From Planctomycetota bacterium (lineage in GTDB: Bacteria > Planctomycetota > UBA1135 > GCA-002686595): 40,925 bases of DNA. Positions 1 through 8,226 of this stretch are shown here, one piece after another. Below the pieces are notes generated by a model. It made no database searches. It was not told the DNA's origin and was given only the letters and a program-made list of their open reading frames with translations. How positions within the stretch are numbered: the stretch's first letter is position 1; the number at the start of each line of letters is the position of its first letter. Both the position numbers and the translations under genes were made by a program. The stretch spans positions 1 through 40,925 of the forward strand of contig JAKLKU010000033.1 of assembly GCA_023150475.1 (NCBI GenBank), written 5' to 3'.

Positions 1-1
1 C

Positions 2-64
2 GAGCGACTGCTCCGATACCGCGTCTTCCCCGCCTTCATGAACCCCGAACTTGCGCAGCGATGA
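2..64 (+). CDS. C-terminal tail of a gene entering from the left edge (possible)
   Basis: An open frame runs from the window edge to a TGA at 62-64 and encodes about 20 residues ending ...FMNPELAQR. The composition is protein-like, and the frame ends about 40 nt before the promoter-like box of the next gene. Too little is visible to assign a family. It could be a chance open frame in GC-rich DNA. Confidence 0.3.
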   Translation, partial: ERLLRYRVFPAFMNPELAQR

Positions 65-103
65 GCGGCAGTAGCGGAGTGTGCGGTCGTGTGCGGCGCC
101 CGA

Positions 104-109
104 TAGAGT
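104..109 (+). promoter_or_regulatory. -10-like box TAGAGT just before the TMTC-like gene
   Basis: TAGAGT ends 8 nt before the ATG at 118, so transcription would begin at or next to the start codon. No Shine-Dalgarno sequence precedes this ATG. The same TAGWST box occurs 6-8 nt before four other starts in the window. No good -35 is visible, so this is an inference. Confidence 0.4.
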
Positions 110-117
110 AGCGCCGC

Positions 118-2244
118 ATGATCGAGCCGACCGCCGCGCCTCGTGGAGGAGTCACCTGGCTTGCGCGGCTCGGCTTTCCGCTGCTCCTCGTCGTGCTCGT
201 GTTCGTCGGCTTCGCGCCGGCGTTCGGCGCTCGGTTCGTCAACTGGGATGACGAAGCGGCGTTGCTCGCGACGTATGACTGGCGCGGGCTCGGCGGCGAG
301 AACCTCGCGTGGATGTTCACCACGAACTGGATGGGGCCGTATCAGCCGCTCGCGTGGTTCACCTATGCGCTCGACCACGCGGCGGTCGGCCTCGATTCGT
401 TGAACTCCGCGCCGGACGCGGGGCGCTACCATGCGACCAACGTCGTGTTGCACGCGCTCGCGGCGCTCGGCGTGTACCTCACGGCCCTGCGGCTCGCCTG
501 GCTCGCGCGACCCAACTGGCGGAGCGAGCGACCAGACGTCGTGCGCTTCGCGGCGTTCGTCGCAGCCGTCGGGTTCGCGGTGCATCCGCTGCGCGCCGAA
601 TCGGTGGCGTGGGTGACCGAGCGGCGTGACGTCGTGTCGGGCGCGTTCGTCGCGTTTGCGTTGTGGGCGTGGACGTTCTACGTCGAGCGGGCGCACGAAC
701 CGCGGAAGTTCGGCCGCTCCCTCGCCGTGGGTGTCGTGGCGAGCGCCCTTGCGGCGATCCTGTTCTTCGGCTCCGTGTCGTTCGCCGAGCCCACGCGGCT
801 CACGTGGGGACCCCTCGGCGCCGCAGGTCTCGCAGCGGCGTCGCTCGCGTGGGTCGTCGCCGTCGGCGCGTCGGCTTGCGCACGCGCTCGTGCGGCGTTC
901 GCCGCGGCTGCGTTGCTCGTCCTCGGGGCGTTGCTCGGCAAAGGGCTCGCGTTGGTCGTGCCGATGTGGTTCGTGATCCTCGACGTCTGGCCGTTCCGGA
1001 GGATCGTGCGCGGGAAGCTGCTCGCGACGCTCGCCGAGAAGGCTCCGTTCTTCGCGCTGGCGCTCGTCTTCGCGGCGATCGCCGGTTGGGGGCAACGCGG
1101 CGTGCCCGGAGTCTATGCGAGCTTCGAGGACCACACCTTGCTCGAGCGGTTCCTCCAAGCCGGTTTCGGACTCGCCTTCTACGTGCGCAAGACGTTGCTG
1201 CCCGTCGACCTCGTCCCGTTGGTCGGGCTGCCGGAGGAACTCCTACCGAGCGACCCGCGGTATTGGGGCGCGTGGCTCGGCGTGTTGGTCGTCGCGGCGT
1301 TCTCGGTGTGGCAGCGACGTCGCGCGCCAGCGTTGCTCGCGGCGTGCGTCGGGTTCGTCCTCGCTGTCGGACCGGTGCTCGGCTTCACCCAAGCCGGTCC
1401 GCAACTCGTCGCGGATCGCTACAGCTACTTGGGTTGTTTGCCGTTTGCGCTGCTCGTCGTCGCGGCGCTTCCGTGGGCGCTCGAACGATTCGCCGGCGCG
1501 CGGGCGGTGTTCGTGATCGCAGGGCTCGTGCTACCGCTCGCTCTCGTGCCGATGACCCGTGCGCAAACGGCGGTCTGGCACGACACCGACACGCTCTGGC
1601 GTCACGCGGCGGCGGTCGACACGCAGAGCACGCTCGCTCGGGCACTCTTCGCGATCGACCGCGCGGGCGGCCTCAGCGATCCGGCGGAGCGCGAGCGTGT
1701 GCTCGAGAGTTCGATCGTGATCGTCGAAGAGACGTTGAAGCGTCACCAGAAGCCGCTGCTCCTCGCGGGACTCGCGTATGCCTACCAACGGCTCTGGGAA
1801 CTCGATCCGCCGCGTCGTCGCGCGGACGCGGAGCGAGCGCTCGAAGCGATGCGGCTCGCGGACGAACTCGCGCGACGCAACGCCCAATGGAACGTGGAGT
1901 TCGCGTTCAACCTCGGCACGGCGTACGTCAACGCCGGCCGCGCGGCGGACGGCGTTCCGCACCTCGAGGCGTTCGTCGCGGCGCGGCCGAAGCACTTCGC
2001 CGGACGCTACGGACTCGGTTTCGCGCTCTTGCGCGCCGAGCGGCCGGGTGAAGCGCGTGACGAACTCGAGCGCGCCGTGGAACTCGAGCCGCGACACGTC
2101 AACGCGTGGGGCAACCTGGCGCTCGCGGCGGAGAAACTCGGCGACCGAGCGCGGGCGCTCGAAGCATATCGGCGCGTGCTCGAACTCGAGCCGCACCATC
2201 CCACCGCGCGCGCTCGGCTCGCCGCGCTGACCGGCGGAGGTTGA
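118..2244 (+). CDS. TMTC-like GT-C membrane glycosyltransferase with C-terminal TPRs
   Basis: A 708-residue multi-pass membrane protein. The N-terminal part has the features of the bacterial TMTC/dolichyl-phosphate-mannose protein mannosyltransferase-like family: a luminal-loop FVNWDDE motif near residue 40, a YHATNVVLHAL helix near 105, and an HPLRAESVAWVTERRD block near residue 155. About nine to ten hydrophobic helices follow up to residue 480. The last roughly 120 residues are TPR-like, with three degenerate repeats containing PxHxxARYGLG and AWGNLALA signatures. Such proteins are thought to transfer sugars from a lipid carrier to exported proteins, with the TPRs binding a partner; donor and acceptor are unknown. 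ATG 118 is the natural start, preceded by a TAGAGT box and no ribosome site. The stop lies 2 nt before the next start, so the two genes form a transcription unit. Confidence 0.85.
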   Translation: MIEPTAAPRGGVTWLARLGFPLLLVVLVFVGFAPAFGARFVNWDDEAALLATYDWRGLGGENLAWMFTTNWMGPYQPLAWFTYALDHAAVGLDSLNSAPDAGRYHATNVVLHALAALGVYLTALRLAWLARPNWRSERPDVVRFAAFVAAVGFAVHPLRAESVAWVTERRDVVSGAFVAFALWAWTFYVERAHEPRKFGRSLAVGVVASALAAILFFGSVSFAEPTRLTWGPLGAAGLAAASLAWVVAVGASACARARAAFAAAALLVLGALLGKGLALVVPMWFVILDVWPFRRIVRGKLLATLAEKAPFFALALVFAAIAGWGQRGVPGVYASFEDHTLLERFLQAGFGLAFYVRKTLLPVDLVPLVGLPEELLPSDPRYWGAWLGVLVVAAFSVWQRRRAPALLAACVGFVLAVGPVLGFTQAGPQLVADRYSYLGCLPFALLVVAALPWALERFAGARAVFVIAGLVLPLALVPMTRAQTAVWHDTDTLWRHAAAVDTQSTLARALFAIDRAGGLSDPAERERVLESSIVIVEETLKRHQKPLLLAGLAYAYQRLWELDPPRRRADAERALEAMRLADELARRNAQWNVEFAFNLGTAYVNAGRAADGVPHLEAFVAARPKHFAGRYGLGFALLRAERPGEARDELERAVELEPRHVNAWGNLALAAEKLGDRARALEAYRRVLELEPHHPTARARLAALTGGG

Positions 2245-2246
2245 AC

Positions 2247-3026
2247 GTGGAGCTCGGTTTGCCGAACGCGACACTCGTCGAACGCCGGGACGTGACGGCG
2301 TCGCTCGCGCGCTTCTTCGTCGTGCCGGATCGTGAACCGTGGACGAGCTTCGAACCTGGTCAGTTCACGAACCTCGGCTTGCTCGACACCGAGACTCCGG
2401 AGATCCCCACGAGACTCGTGCGGCGGGCGTACTCGCTCGTGTCCACGCCGGGAGTCCTGCCGCTCGAGTTCTACGTGCGCCGTGTGCGCGGCGGGAGCTT
2501 GAGCGAACGACTCTTCGCGCTGCGCCCCGGCGCGCGGCTGTGGCTCGACGAACGAGTGTACGGCCGGCTCACGTGCGAGCCGCTGCCACCCGAGCGCGCC
2601 GCGCTCTTCGTCGCGAGCGGTACGGGCGTCGCGCCGTTCATGTCGATGTTGCGCGCGTACGCAAGCGCAGGCCGGTGGACTCGCGCGGTGCTCGTCGAGT
2701 CGGTGCGCGAAGCCTCCGAGTTCGGGTACCGCGACGAACTCGAAGCGCTGGCGCGCGAGCGAAGCGAATTCACGTGGCTGCCGACCGTCACGGGCGGCGG
2801 CGAGCACGACGGCTGGATCGGTCGACGCGGACGGATCCAAACGTGGCTCGAGCCCGCGAGTTTCGCCGCGAGCACTCGAGTCGCCCTGCGACCGGATGCG
2901 TTGCACGCGTTCCTCTGCGGCAATCCGGAGATGATCGAGGCAGTCGGCGGCCTGCTCGGCGAGCTCGGGTTCCGCCCGCACTCGCGCCGCGCTCCCGGCG
3001 AAGTGCACGTCGAACGTTATTGGTGA
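2247..3026 (+). CDS. fpr: Ferredoxin-NADP+ reductase (FNR family)
   Basis: A 259-residue flavoprotein expected to move electrons between NADPH and ferredoxin or flavodoxin in the cytoplasm. Visible family features are the FAD-binding RAYSLVS motif near residue 55, a GGSLSERLF phosphate-binding segment near 80, the NADP-binding ASGTGVAPFMSM loop near 125, a CGNPEMI motif near 225, and the typical aromatic C-terminus VERYW. The open frame extends further upstream, but GTG 2247 is the best start: a strong GGCGGAGG Shine-Dalgarno lies at 2233-2240, six nt away, inside the end of the glycosyltransferase gene. The TGA abuts the stop of the convergent hemerythrin gene. Length and motifs are normal for bacterial Fpr. 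The physiological electron partner cannot be told from the sequence. Confidence 0.88.
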   Translation: MELGLPNATLVERRDVTASLARFFVVPDREPWTSFEPGQFTNLGLLDTETPEIPTRLVRRAYSLVSTPGVLPLEFYVRRVRGGSLSERLFALRPGARLWLDERVYGRLTCEPLPPERAALFVASGTGVAPFMSMLRAYASAGRWTRAVLVESVREASEFGYRDELEALARERSEFTWLPTVTGGGEHDGWIGRRGRIQTWLEPASFAASTRVALRPDALHAFLCGNPEMIEAVGGLLGELGFRPHSRRAPGEVHVERYW

Positions 3027-3587
3027 TCAGCGCGTGTGCACGCCACCCGCGTCGCGTTCTGTGCGGCGGGCACGGAACTCCGCGGCCAAGGCGCGGCGTT
3101 CTTCCAATGGCAGCAGCCGTTCGATCGCGGGGAACACCTCGCGCTCCTCGAACGCGAGGTGTCGTTCGAAGTCGTCGGCGAGACGCTTCGCGAGCTCTTC
3201 GAGCTCCATGCGCCGTTCGTCGAGTCGTTTCGGGTCCTCCACGAGGTCGCTGCACAGCATCACGAGCATGGCGAGGTCGTGTTGGTGATCGCGATGCTCG
3301 TCGACGATGCGTTCGAGCGCGGAGAGTCCACCGATCGCGGTCGCAGCTCGGGCGCGCAGCCGCGGGAGCACGCTTTCCTCTTCGTCCGCGACGTGCAACG
3401 GCAGCGCTTCGTCGAAGTAGCGCCGCACTGCGGCCGCGACGTCGCGGACTTCGTGCTCGGGCGCGCCCTTCGCGGCGGCGAGCTTCTGCGCGAGGCCTGA
3501 GAAGCGGCGGATGCGTTCGTGGCAGGCCGCCAGGAGCTCGATCGGATCGGCGGCGTCTTCACGCCGGGCTTGGTTCGGACGGGCCAT
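3027..3587 (-). CDS. Hemerythrin HHE-domain protein
   Basis: A 186-residue soluble helical protein with the hemerythrin-like cation-binding pattern: ACHERIRRF near residue 22, HVADEEE near 65, DEHRDHQHD near 97, and HLAFEEREVF near 143. The His and Glu residues are spaced as expected for a di-iron centre in a four-helix bundle. Family members bind oxygen or NO, or take part in iron and redox stress responses. The role here is unproven, although the convergent reductase gene is also redox-related. The start is ATG 3587 with only a weak AAGAG ribosome-site candidate. The stop codon directly abuts the stop of the convergent gene, leaving no room for a separate terminator. Confidence 0.85.
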   Translation of the reverse strand: MARPNQARREDAADPIELLAACHERIRRFSGLAQKLAAAKGAPEHEVRDVAAAVRRYFDEALPLHVADEEESVLPRLRARAATAIGGLSALERIVDEHRDHQHDLAMLVMLCSDLVEDPKRLDERRMELEELAKRLADDFERHLAFEEREVFPAIERLLPLEERRALAAEFRARRTERDAGGVHTR

Positions 3588-3737
3588 GGTCTCTTGCGTG
3601 CGAGGCTCGTACTGAAGCGCGCGAAACTATCACGCACGAGTGGTCGCGACAAGGGAACGTGCTCGCGCGTGGTGAGTGCGGCGGATCGCGACGGAGCGCG
3701 GCTGAGCGCCGCTGATCGCTGCGAGCGCGGCCGATCG

Positions 3738-3782
3738 CGGCGCACGCGGCGCACGCGGCGCACGCGCCTGGCGCGCCTGGCG
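3738..3782. repeat. 9-bp tandem repeats, five units
   Basis: Three perfect copies of CGGCGCACG (3738-3764) are followed by two perfect copies of CGCCTGGCG (3765-3782), head to tail. They lie in the 262-bp gap between the hemerythrin and HEAT-like genes. The rest of that gap is GC-rich, repetitive sequence with no gene I can support. Confidence 0.8.
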
Positions 3783-3849
3783 CGCGTGAGCCCGCCGACT
3801 CGCGCTCACTCGCGGCGAGTCGCGCCGAATCTTGGGGGAGCGACGGCGG

Positions 3850-5274
3850 TCAGTCGTGGTGTGCCGAGTCGAGCCCGAGCGCTTCACGCCAAGCTCGTGC
3901 TTCCGGCGGCACGTCGAGCGTGGTCAGCGTCGCGAGCGAGCGCGCCGCCGTGTCGACGAGCGCGTCGTCGCGCTCGAGCGCGCGCACGAGCCCGGGCACG
4001 GCGTGCGCCGCGCCGAGGCGCGGCAACGCTTCGACGACGGCGCCGGCGATCGCGGGATTCTCGTCGAGCACCGCGTCGGCGAGTGCAGCGCCCGCCTCGC
4101 GCGAGAACGCCGGATGCTCGAGATACTCCTTCACGGCCGCGAACGCGCGGCCCGCGTCGCCGGAGAAGAGCTGTTCGTCGAGCCGCTCCCACGCCGAGTC
4201 CCACCACGCGTCCTCGTGGGCGGTCCAGGCATCCCAGGCCTCGGGTTCCTCGCCGACTTCGGTCCCGGCGAGCTCGTGCAACGCGGAGCGCGCGGCCTCC
4301 GCGAGCAGCGCGTCGTCGTGCGTCAGGAGTCCGATCCACGTGGGCGCCGACGTGCGGTCGCGCAGTCTGCCGAGCACCAAAGCCGCCGCGCGTTGGATCG
4401 GCGGGTCGCCGAATTCCTGGGCGCGACGCAATTCGACGAGCTCGTCCTCGACGAGCAGCAGAGCGCCGCGCTCCGCGAAACGAGCGAGGGATTCGAGCAC
4501 CGTGCGATCCAATTCCGCGTCGCGACCGAGCAGCGCGACGAGCAAGTTCGGCATCCGCGGCGAGCGCGACTGGGCGGCTGCACGGGCGACGATCGGCCAG
4601 AGCGCCGGCTCGATCCGTTCGCGTTCGGCGCCGAGCACCTCGGCGGCGCCGGGAACGTGGTCGATGCACGCACCGAGCGCGTCTTCGAGCTGACCGGAGA
4701 CGTAGGGCCGCGACAGATGCTCGGACGGAATCTCGCCGGCGATGCCGAGCAACGTGCGGAGCGCGGCGTCGGACGGCGTGCTGCCTGCGAGCCGCGCGAG
4801 CACGAGGCGCACGTCGAGCGGAGTCGTGGGCTCGGCGTAGTTGCCGAGAGCCTCCAGCACGTCGTCCGCCGGCAGCGTGCGCAGCACTTCGCGCAGCCAG
4901 GCGTGTCGTTTCTCGAGCGCGACGGCGTGCACGGGTTGATCGCCGTGACCGGGCGCCGTTTCCGGCATGCCGAATTCGCCGCAGAGGATCGCGATCTCGA
5001 GCGGTAGCGCCGCGGGTCCGAGCGCGACGAGCTCCGCCACGATCTCGCGCGGGTCCGGCTCCGGTCCGTCGGCCGGAGGAGAGAGGAGTTGGATCAGCGC
5101 CGGCGCGAGCGACGGATCGTCGACCAACGACTCGCTGGAGCGCTGCGGAGACTCGCGAGACGGCAACGCGACGAAGAGTCCTGCCGCGACGATCGCGAGG
5201 ATCGCGCACGCCGAGCCCCAGCGATACGCCGACTTGTGCCGCTCGAGGAAGCTCGGCGGACGATCCGGTCTCAC
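3850..5274 (-). CDS. Membrane-anchored HEAT-like repeat protein of the pilin operon
   Basis: A 474-residue protein with a short basic N-terminus, one transmembrane helix at about residues 20-40, then an all-helical region rich in Ala, Leu, Glu and Arg with HEAT-like units (for example LVALGPAALPLEIA, AALVLGRLRD, VVEALPRLGAAHAVPGLVRAL). HEAT arrays are protein-binding scaffolds, here probably outside the cytoplasm. The start is taken as GTG 5274, because GTGA at 5271-5274 overlaps the stop of the upstream PilX-like gene, which suggests translational coupling. A TTG at 5310 is an alternative. Being last in the minor-pilin operon suggests a role in pilus or pseudopilus assembly, but no known pilus component matches. 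Confidence 0.7.
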   Translation of the reverse strand: MRPDRPPSFLERHKSAYRWGSACAILAIVAAGLFVALPSRESPQRSSESLVDDPSLAPALIQLLSPPADGPEPDPREIVAELVALGPAALPLEIAILCGEFGMPETAPGHGDQPVHAVALEKRHAWLREVLRTLPADDVLEALGNYAEPTTPLDVRLVLARLAGSTPSDAALRTLLGIAGEIPSEHLSRPYVSGQLEDALGACIDHVPGAAEVLGAERERIEPALWPIVARAAAQSRSPRMPNLLVALLGRDAELDRTVLESLARFAERGALLLVEDELVELRRAQEFGDPPIQRAAALVLGRLRDRTSAPTWIGLLTHDDALLAEAARSALHELAGTEVGEEPEAWDAWTAHEDAWWDSAWERLDEQLFSGDAGRAFAAVKEYLEHPAFSREAGAALADAVLDENPAIAGAVVEALPRLGAAHAVPGLVRALERDDALVDTAARSLATLTTLDVPPEARAWREALGLDSAHHD

Positions 5275-6701
5275 TGCGCCGCGATTTCGCGCCACGAAGC
5301 CACCGTCCAAGTCGTGGTCGCGCCGGCTCCCGACGACGGGAGGCCCGGCAGAGTGAGGTCCTCGGTCATCAGGCGTTCGTCGAACTCGACCGTCAGCTTC
5401 GAGTGGGCGCCCGCGAAGTCACGATTGATCTTCACTTGGTTCCCGGCGGTCATGTTGCCGAGCACCTTCACGGTCGCGGATCCGGACGCGGAGAGGTTCG
5501 TGTCGTAGAAGTCGTTCTCCGCGTACATGAACGCGTTCATCTCCTCGAGCGTGCCGAAGGTCGGGTCGCCGAAGTAGATGTTGCCGCTGTCCTTGACGGA
5601 GTCGTCCTTGATCGCGATCAGCGCGAGGCCGTCCTTGGTCTCGTCGTGATAGAGGATGTTGTCGGAGATGTAGACGTTGCCGCGCACGACGATCGTGATC
5701 CGCGGGGACGCGCCTTTCGGGTTCGCGAAGGAGAACGAGTAAGCGGTCAGGTTGTGGATCCAGAGGTTGCCGTCGATGTAGTAGACGGCGTCGTTCCCGT
5801 TCGGACCCGGCTTGCCGCCGACTCCGGAGAGGTAGATCTGCGACGCGTAACCGGCGTCGACCTGTTTGCTCGACGAAATCGTCCCGTGCGGGTCTTCCAG
5901 GAAGTAGTCGTCCTTCGCGGTCGCGGACGTGTTCGAGGCGCGGTCGCTCGGGTTCTTGCGGAAGATGTGCGCCGGGTTGTCCGCGGGCAATTGCCACGCT
6001 TTGCCGCCGCACGGTCCGACCGAGCTGTAGACCGCCGTCGAGAAGAGCGCCGCGACGTCGAAGTCGTGGTTCGCTTCGTACTTCATGCCCGCGATGTCAG
6101 GAATCGGCAGTGGCTTGCTCGTCGTGCCGGACTCGCCGCTGATCGTGCCCGCGGCGCGGATGTCTCCCGAGATCGACGCGTCACCTTTCACCACGACGTT
6201 GCCGCCGCTGTACACGTTGCCGTCGACGAGGTCCGCGCTCGCGCCGGTGCCGCCGAACGACAAGTCGTAGAGCGGATCGCCGCTCGAATTTCCGGCGAAA
6301 AGAGCGCTCGTGTACACGCCTTCGGTCTGACCGACGAGCACCGCTTCGAGACCGACGGAACGACCGTTGCGCGTCCCGAACGACTCGAGCGTCAGCGTGC
6401 CATCCAGGTTGTCGACGGCGGTGGTCCAGTAGCCGCCGCCGCCGAAGGCGATCGGTCCACCTTGTGAGCCGAGCGCAGCCGGCGCTCCCGTGCGCACGGC
6501 CGTGATCGCGGCGGAGAGGCCGGCTTCGGCGAGGTAGCGCGCTTTCGCCTGCTCGACGTCGGCGCCGTTCTCCTTCTGCCGGCTGCCGACGACGGCGAGC
6601 AACGCCGCCGCGAGGCCGGCGATCGAGACCAGCGTGATGATCGAGAGCAGCAGGGCTCCGCCGCGTTGCGCGGCGCCCAGGTTGCGAGTCGTACGGATCA
6701 A
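5271..6701 (-). CDS. PilX-like minor pilin / pilus assembly protein
   Basis: A 476-residue protein with a basic N-terminus, a hydrophobic helix at about residues 14-38 (GGALLLSIITLVSIAGLAA), and the PilX-N-terminal-type continuation EQAKARYLAEAGLSAAITA. The remainder is a beta-rich region with repeated GNVYSGGNVVV-, GNLWIHN- and GNVYISD-like strands, a right-handed parallel beta-helix-like pattern often seen in planctomycete and deltaproteobacterial PilX-type proteins. It lacks a clear GFTxxE cleavage motif, as many PilX/GspK-type proteins do. The start is TTG 6701, supported by a GGGGAG ribosome site about 7 nt upstream. It follows the PilW-like gene by 24 nt and overlaps the HEAT-like gene by 4 nt. 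It probably sits at the tip of a type IV pilus or type II secretion pseudopilus. Confidence 0.72.
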   Translation of the reverse strand: MIRTTRNLGAAQRGGALLLSIITLVSIAGLAAALLAVVGSRQKENGADVEQAKARYLAEAGLSAAITAVRTGAPAALGSQGGPIAFGGGGYWTTAVDNLDGTLTLESFGTRNGRSVGLEAVLVGQTEGVYTSALFAGNSSGDPLYDLSFGGTGASADLVDGNVYSGGNVVVKGDASISGDIRAAGTISGESGTTSKPLPIPDIAGMKYEANHDFDVAALFSTAVYSSVGPCGGKAWQLPADNPAHIFRKNPSDRASNTSATAKDDYFLEDPHGTISSSKQVDAGYASQIYLSGVGGKPGPNGNDAVYYIDGNLWIHNLTAYSFSFANPKGASPRITIVVRGNVYISDNILYHDETKDGLALIAIKDDSVKDSGNIYFGDPTFGTLEEMNAFMYAENDFYDTNLSASGSATVKVLGNMTAGNQVKINRDFAGAHSKLTVEFDERLMTEDLTLPGLPSSGAGATTTWTVASWREIAAQ

Positions 6702-6725
6702 AGGAAGTCTCCCCGCGATGCGTGT

Positions 6726-7403
6726 CTATTGGTTGCGCAGCCGCACGCTGGTGCGCAGCGTGCGCAACACCGTGCGCTCGCCGCGTGTCGGGCGTTCCAG
6801 CGTCAGTTGGACCGTCACGGTTCCGGCGCCGTCGTGCAGGAACGAGAGCCCGCCCTCGTCGCGCAGACCGTCCAAGTTGTCGTCGAGTCCGTTCGGCAGT
6901 TCGCCGATGGCGAACTCGCGCACGTTGCGGCCGAGGATCAGCACCTGGCCCGGATTCGCGAGGTCGGGGACGAGCTCGACTCGTTGTTCGTCGACCAATC
7001 CGTCGCCGTCGTCGTCGACGCCGTTGTCGAGCTCGCCGTCGTCGAGCACCGCGCGGATCGTCTGCGTCGGGCCGTGGACGATCGCGCCGGCCGCGAAACC
7101 CTGGCAGCGGTTGAACGTCAACGTCCGCGAGCCGAACGGGGCGGTCGCCGGCGGTGCGAGCGTCGACGAATCGGCGTCGCGCAGCTCGTCGGCGATGCGG
7201 TCGAGCAAACGTTGCGTCTGCGCGTCGACTTGGGTGATCGAAGTGCCTTCTTGATAGGCGCTCGAGCCACTGGTCAGCGCTTGCACCATCGCCCCGAGGA
7301 CGACGAGCAGCACGAGCGAGGCGATCGCGAGCTCGAGCATCGTGAAGCCCGCGCGACGGAAGGCGCGTTCGAAGCGGCGGCGGTGAGAGGTCTGGAGCTT
7401 CAT
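6726..7403 (-). CDS. PilW-like prepilin with two calcium-loop motifs
   Basis: A 225-residue type IV prepilin-like protein. A basic leader ends at Gly19, followed by FTMLELAIASLVLLVVLG, with Glu24 at the +5 position needed for pilin assembly. Cleavage by prepilin peptidase (PilD) is expected between Gly19 and Phe20. The globular domain carries two Asp-rich loops, at about residues 121-140 (DDDGDGLVDE) and 171-183 (DDNLDGLRDE), that look like EF-hand-type calcium sites. It starts with ATG at 7403, overlapping the stop of the PilV-like gene by ATGA, so the two are probably translated together. Together with PilV-, PilX- and HEAT-type neighbours it fits a minor-pilin initiation complex. Whether the machine is a pilus or a type II secretion system cannot be decided here. 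Confidence 0.78.
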   Translation of the reverse strand: MKLQTSHRRRFERAFRRAGFTMLELAIASLVLLVVLGAMVQALTSGSSAYQEGTSITQVDAQTQRLLDRIADELRDADSSTLAPPATAPFGSRTLTFNRCQGFAAGAIVHGPTQTIRAVLDDGELDNGVDDDGDGLVDEQRVELVPDLANPGQVLILGRNVREFAIGELPNGLDDNLDGLRDEGGLSFLHDGAGTVTVQLTLERPTRGERTVLRTLRTSVRLRNQ

Positions 7404-7963
7404 CGCGCGCACAACAAGGTCTCGAGGTCCAGGTGCCGCGGGCCGGCCGCGCTGCGCCACTCGACGCGCACTCGCACCGGCAGCATGCGGTAGTCCGCGG
7501 CGTGGTTCGCCGCGTCGATCGCACCGTCGCCGTTCAGATCGAGCGGCAGACCGAGCGCGTCGTCGTTCTCGTTCTCGGCGAGGAAGCCGGGCCCGTTGCC
7601 GCCGTTCGGGAAGAGCACCTCGCCGCAGCGTTGGTCCGCATCGGCGGCGAGTGGCTCGAGCCCCGGCACGTCGAACGCGGCGCCGAACGCGGGCGTGAGC
7701 AGCGTGCCGTCGTCGGCCGCGGTCGCGTTGAACGCCGCGAACGTTTCGCCGAACGTGCGGCCGTGGATCGTCTCGAGCATCTGCTGCGCGGCTTCTCGCG
7801 CGATCACCGTCTCGCTCTGGACGCGGTTCAGCCCCAGCGTCGCGACCAACGTGCCGGTGAAGCCGGAGAGCGCGATCGAGAGGATCACGATGCAGACCAG
7901 CACTTCGACGACGGTGAAGCCGCCGCGAGCCTGTCGTGAGCGCTGCGAGATTTCGTGGCACAT
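7400..7963 (-). CDS. PilV-like prepilin
   Basis: A 187-residue prepilin. The leader MCHEISQRSRQARG is followed by GFTVVEVLVCIVILSIALSG: cleavage is expected after Gly15, and Glu20 is the +5 glutamate. The soluble domain contains two cysteines and a calcium-loop-like DLNGDGAID at about 142-150. The start ATG 7963 is chosen because it gives a normal-length leader. The reading frame is open for another 34 codons upstream, but that extension is Arg/Ser-rich and not leader-like. It is the first gene of the minus-strand operon PilV-PilW-PilX-HEAT. The 261-nt gap to the cytochrome gene upstream makes a promoter there likely, though none is obvious. Confidence 0.78.
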   Translation of the reverse strand: MCHEISQRSRQARGGFTVVEVLVCIVILSIALSGFTGTLVATLGLNRVQSETVIAREAAQQMLETIHGRTFGETFAAFNATAADDGTLLTPAFGAAFDVPGLEPLAADADQRCGEVLFPNGGNGPGFLAENENDDALGLPLDLNGDGAIDAANHAADYRMLPVRVRVEWRSAAGPRHLDLETLLCAR

Positions 7964-8146
7964 CGGGGACGATCCGGACCTGGGCACGAGCGTTCTGCGC
8001 CGTGCCGACGTCACCGGCCAAGATCGAGCCGTCGAGCTCCGCCGATTGAGCGAATCCCGGCGCACCTCGAAACGCGTCTCCTGGAAAGTCCTTCCACGCC
8101 GCGCCGGTCGGCGCCGGGCGGACGCAAGTTCCGCCGCTGCGCGCCC

Positions 8147-8226
8147 GTGCGCCGGAAAGGCGGCGCGCCAGTAAGCCCGCGCGCCGGTAAGTTCGCGCGC
8201 CGGCGAGACGGCGCGCCGGCGATCCT
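8147..8226. repeat. 16-bp tandem repeats, five units
   Basis: Five head-to-tail 16-bp units start at 8147, 8163, 8179, 8195 and 8211. Units 2-5 share GCGCGCC followed by (A/G)G and then a variable 7-nt half; unit 1 begins GTGCGCC. Each unit contains the near-palindrome GGCGCGCC or CGCGCC. The array lies between the cytochrome stop codon (last unit overlaps it) and the start of the pilin operon, in otherwise non-coding DNA. Confidence 0.8.

Noticed and set aside
3519..6467. A 982-codon plus-strand open frame
   Set aside because: It is antisense to the HEAT-like and PilX-like genes and very rich in Arg and Ala without domains. It is a GC-driven shadow.
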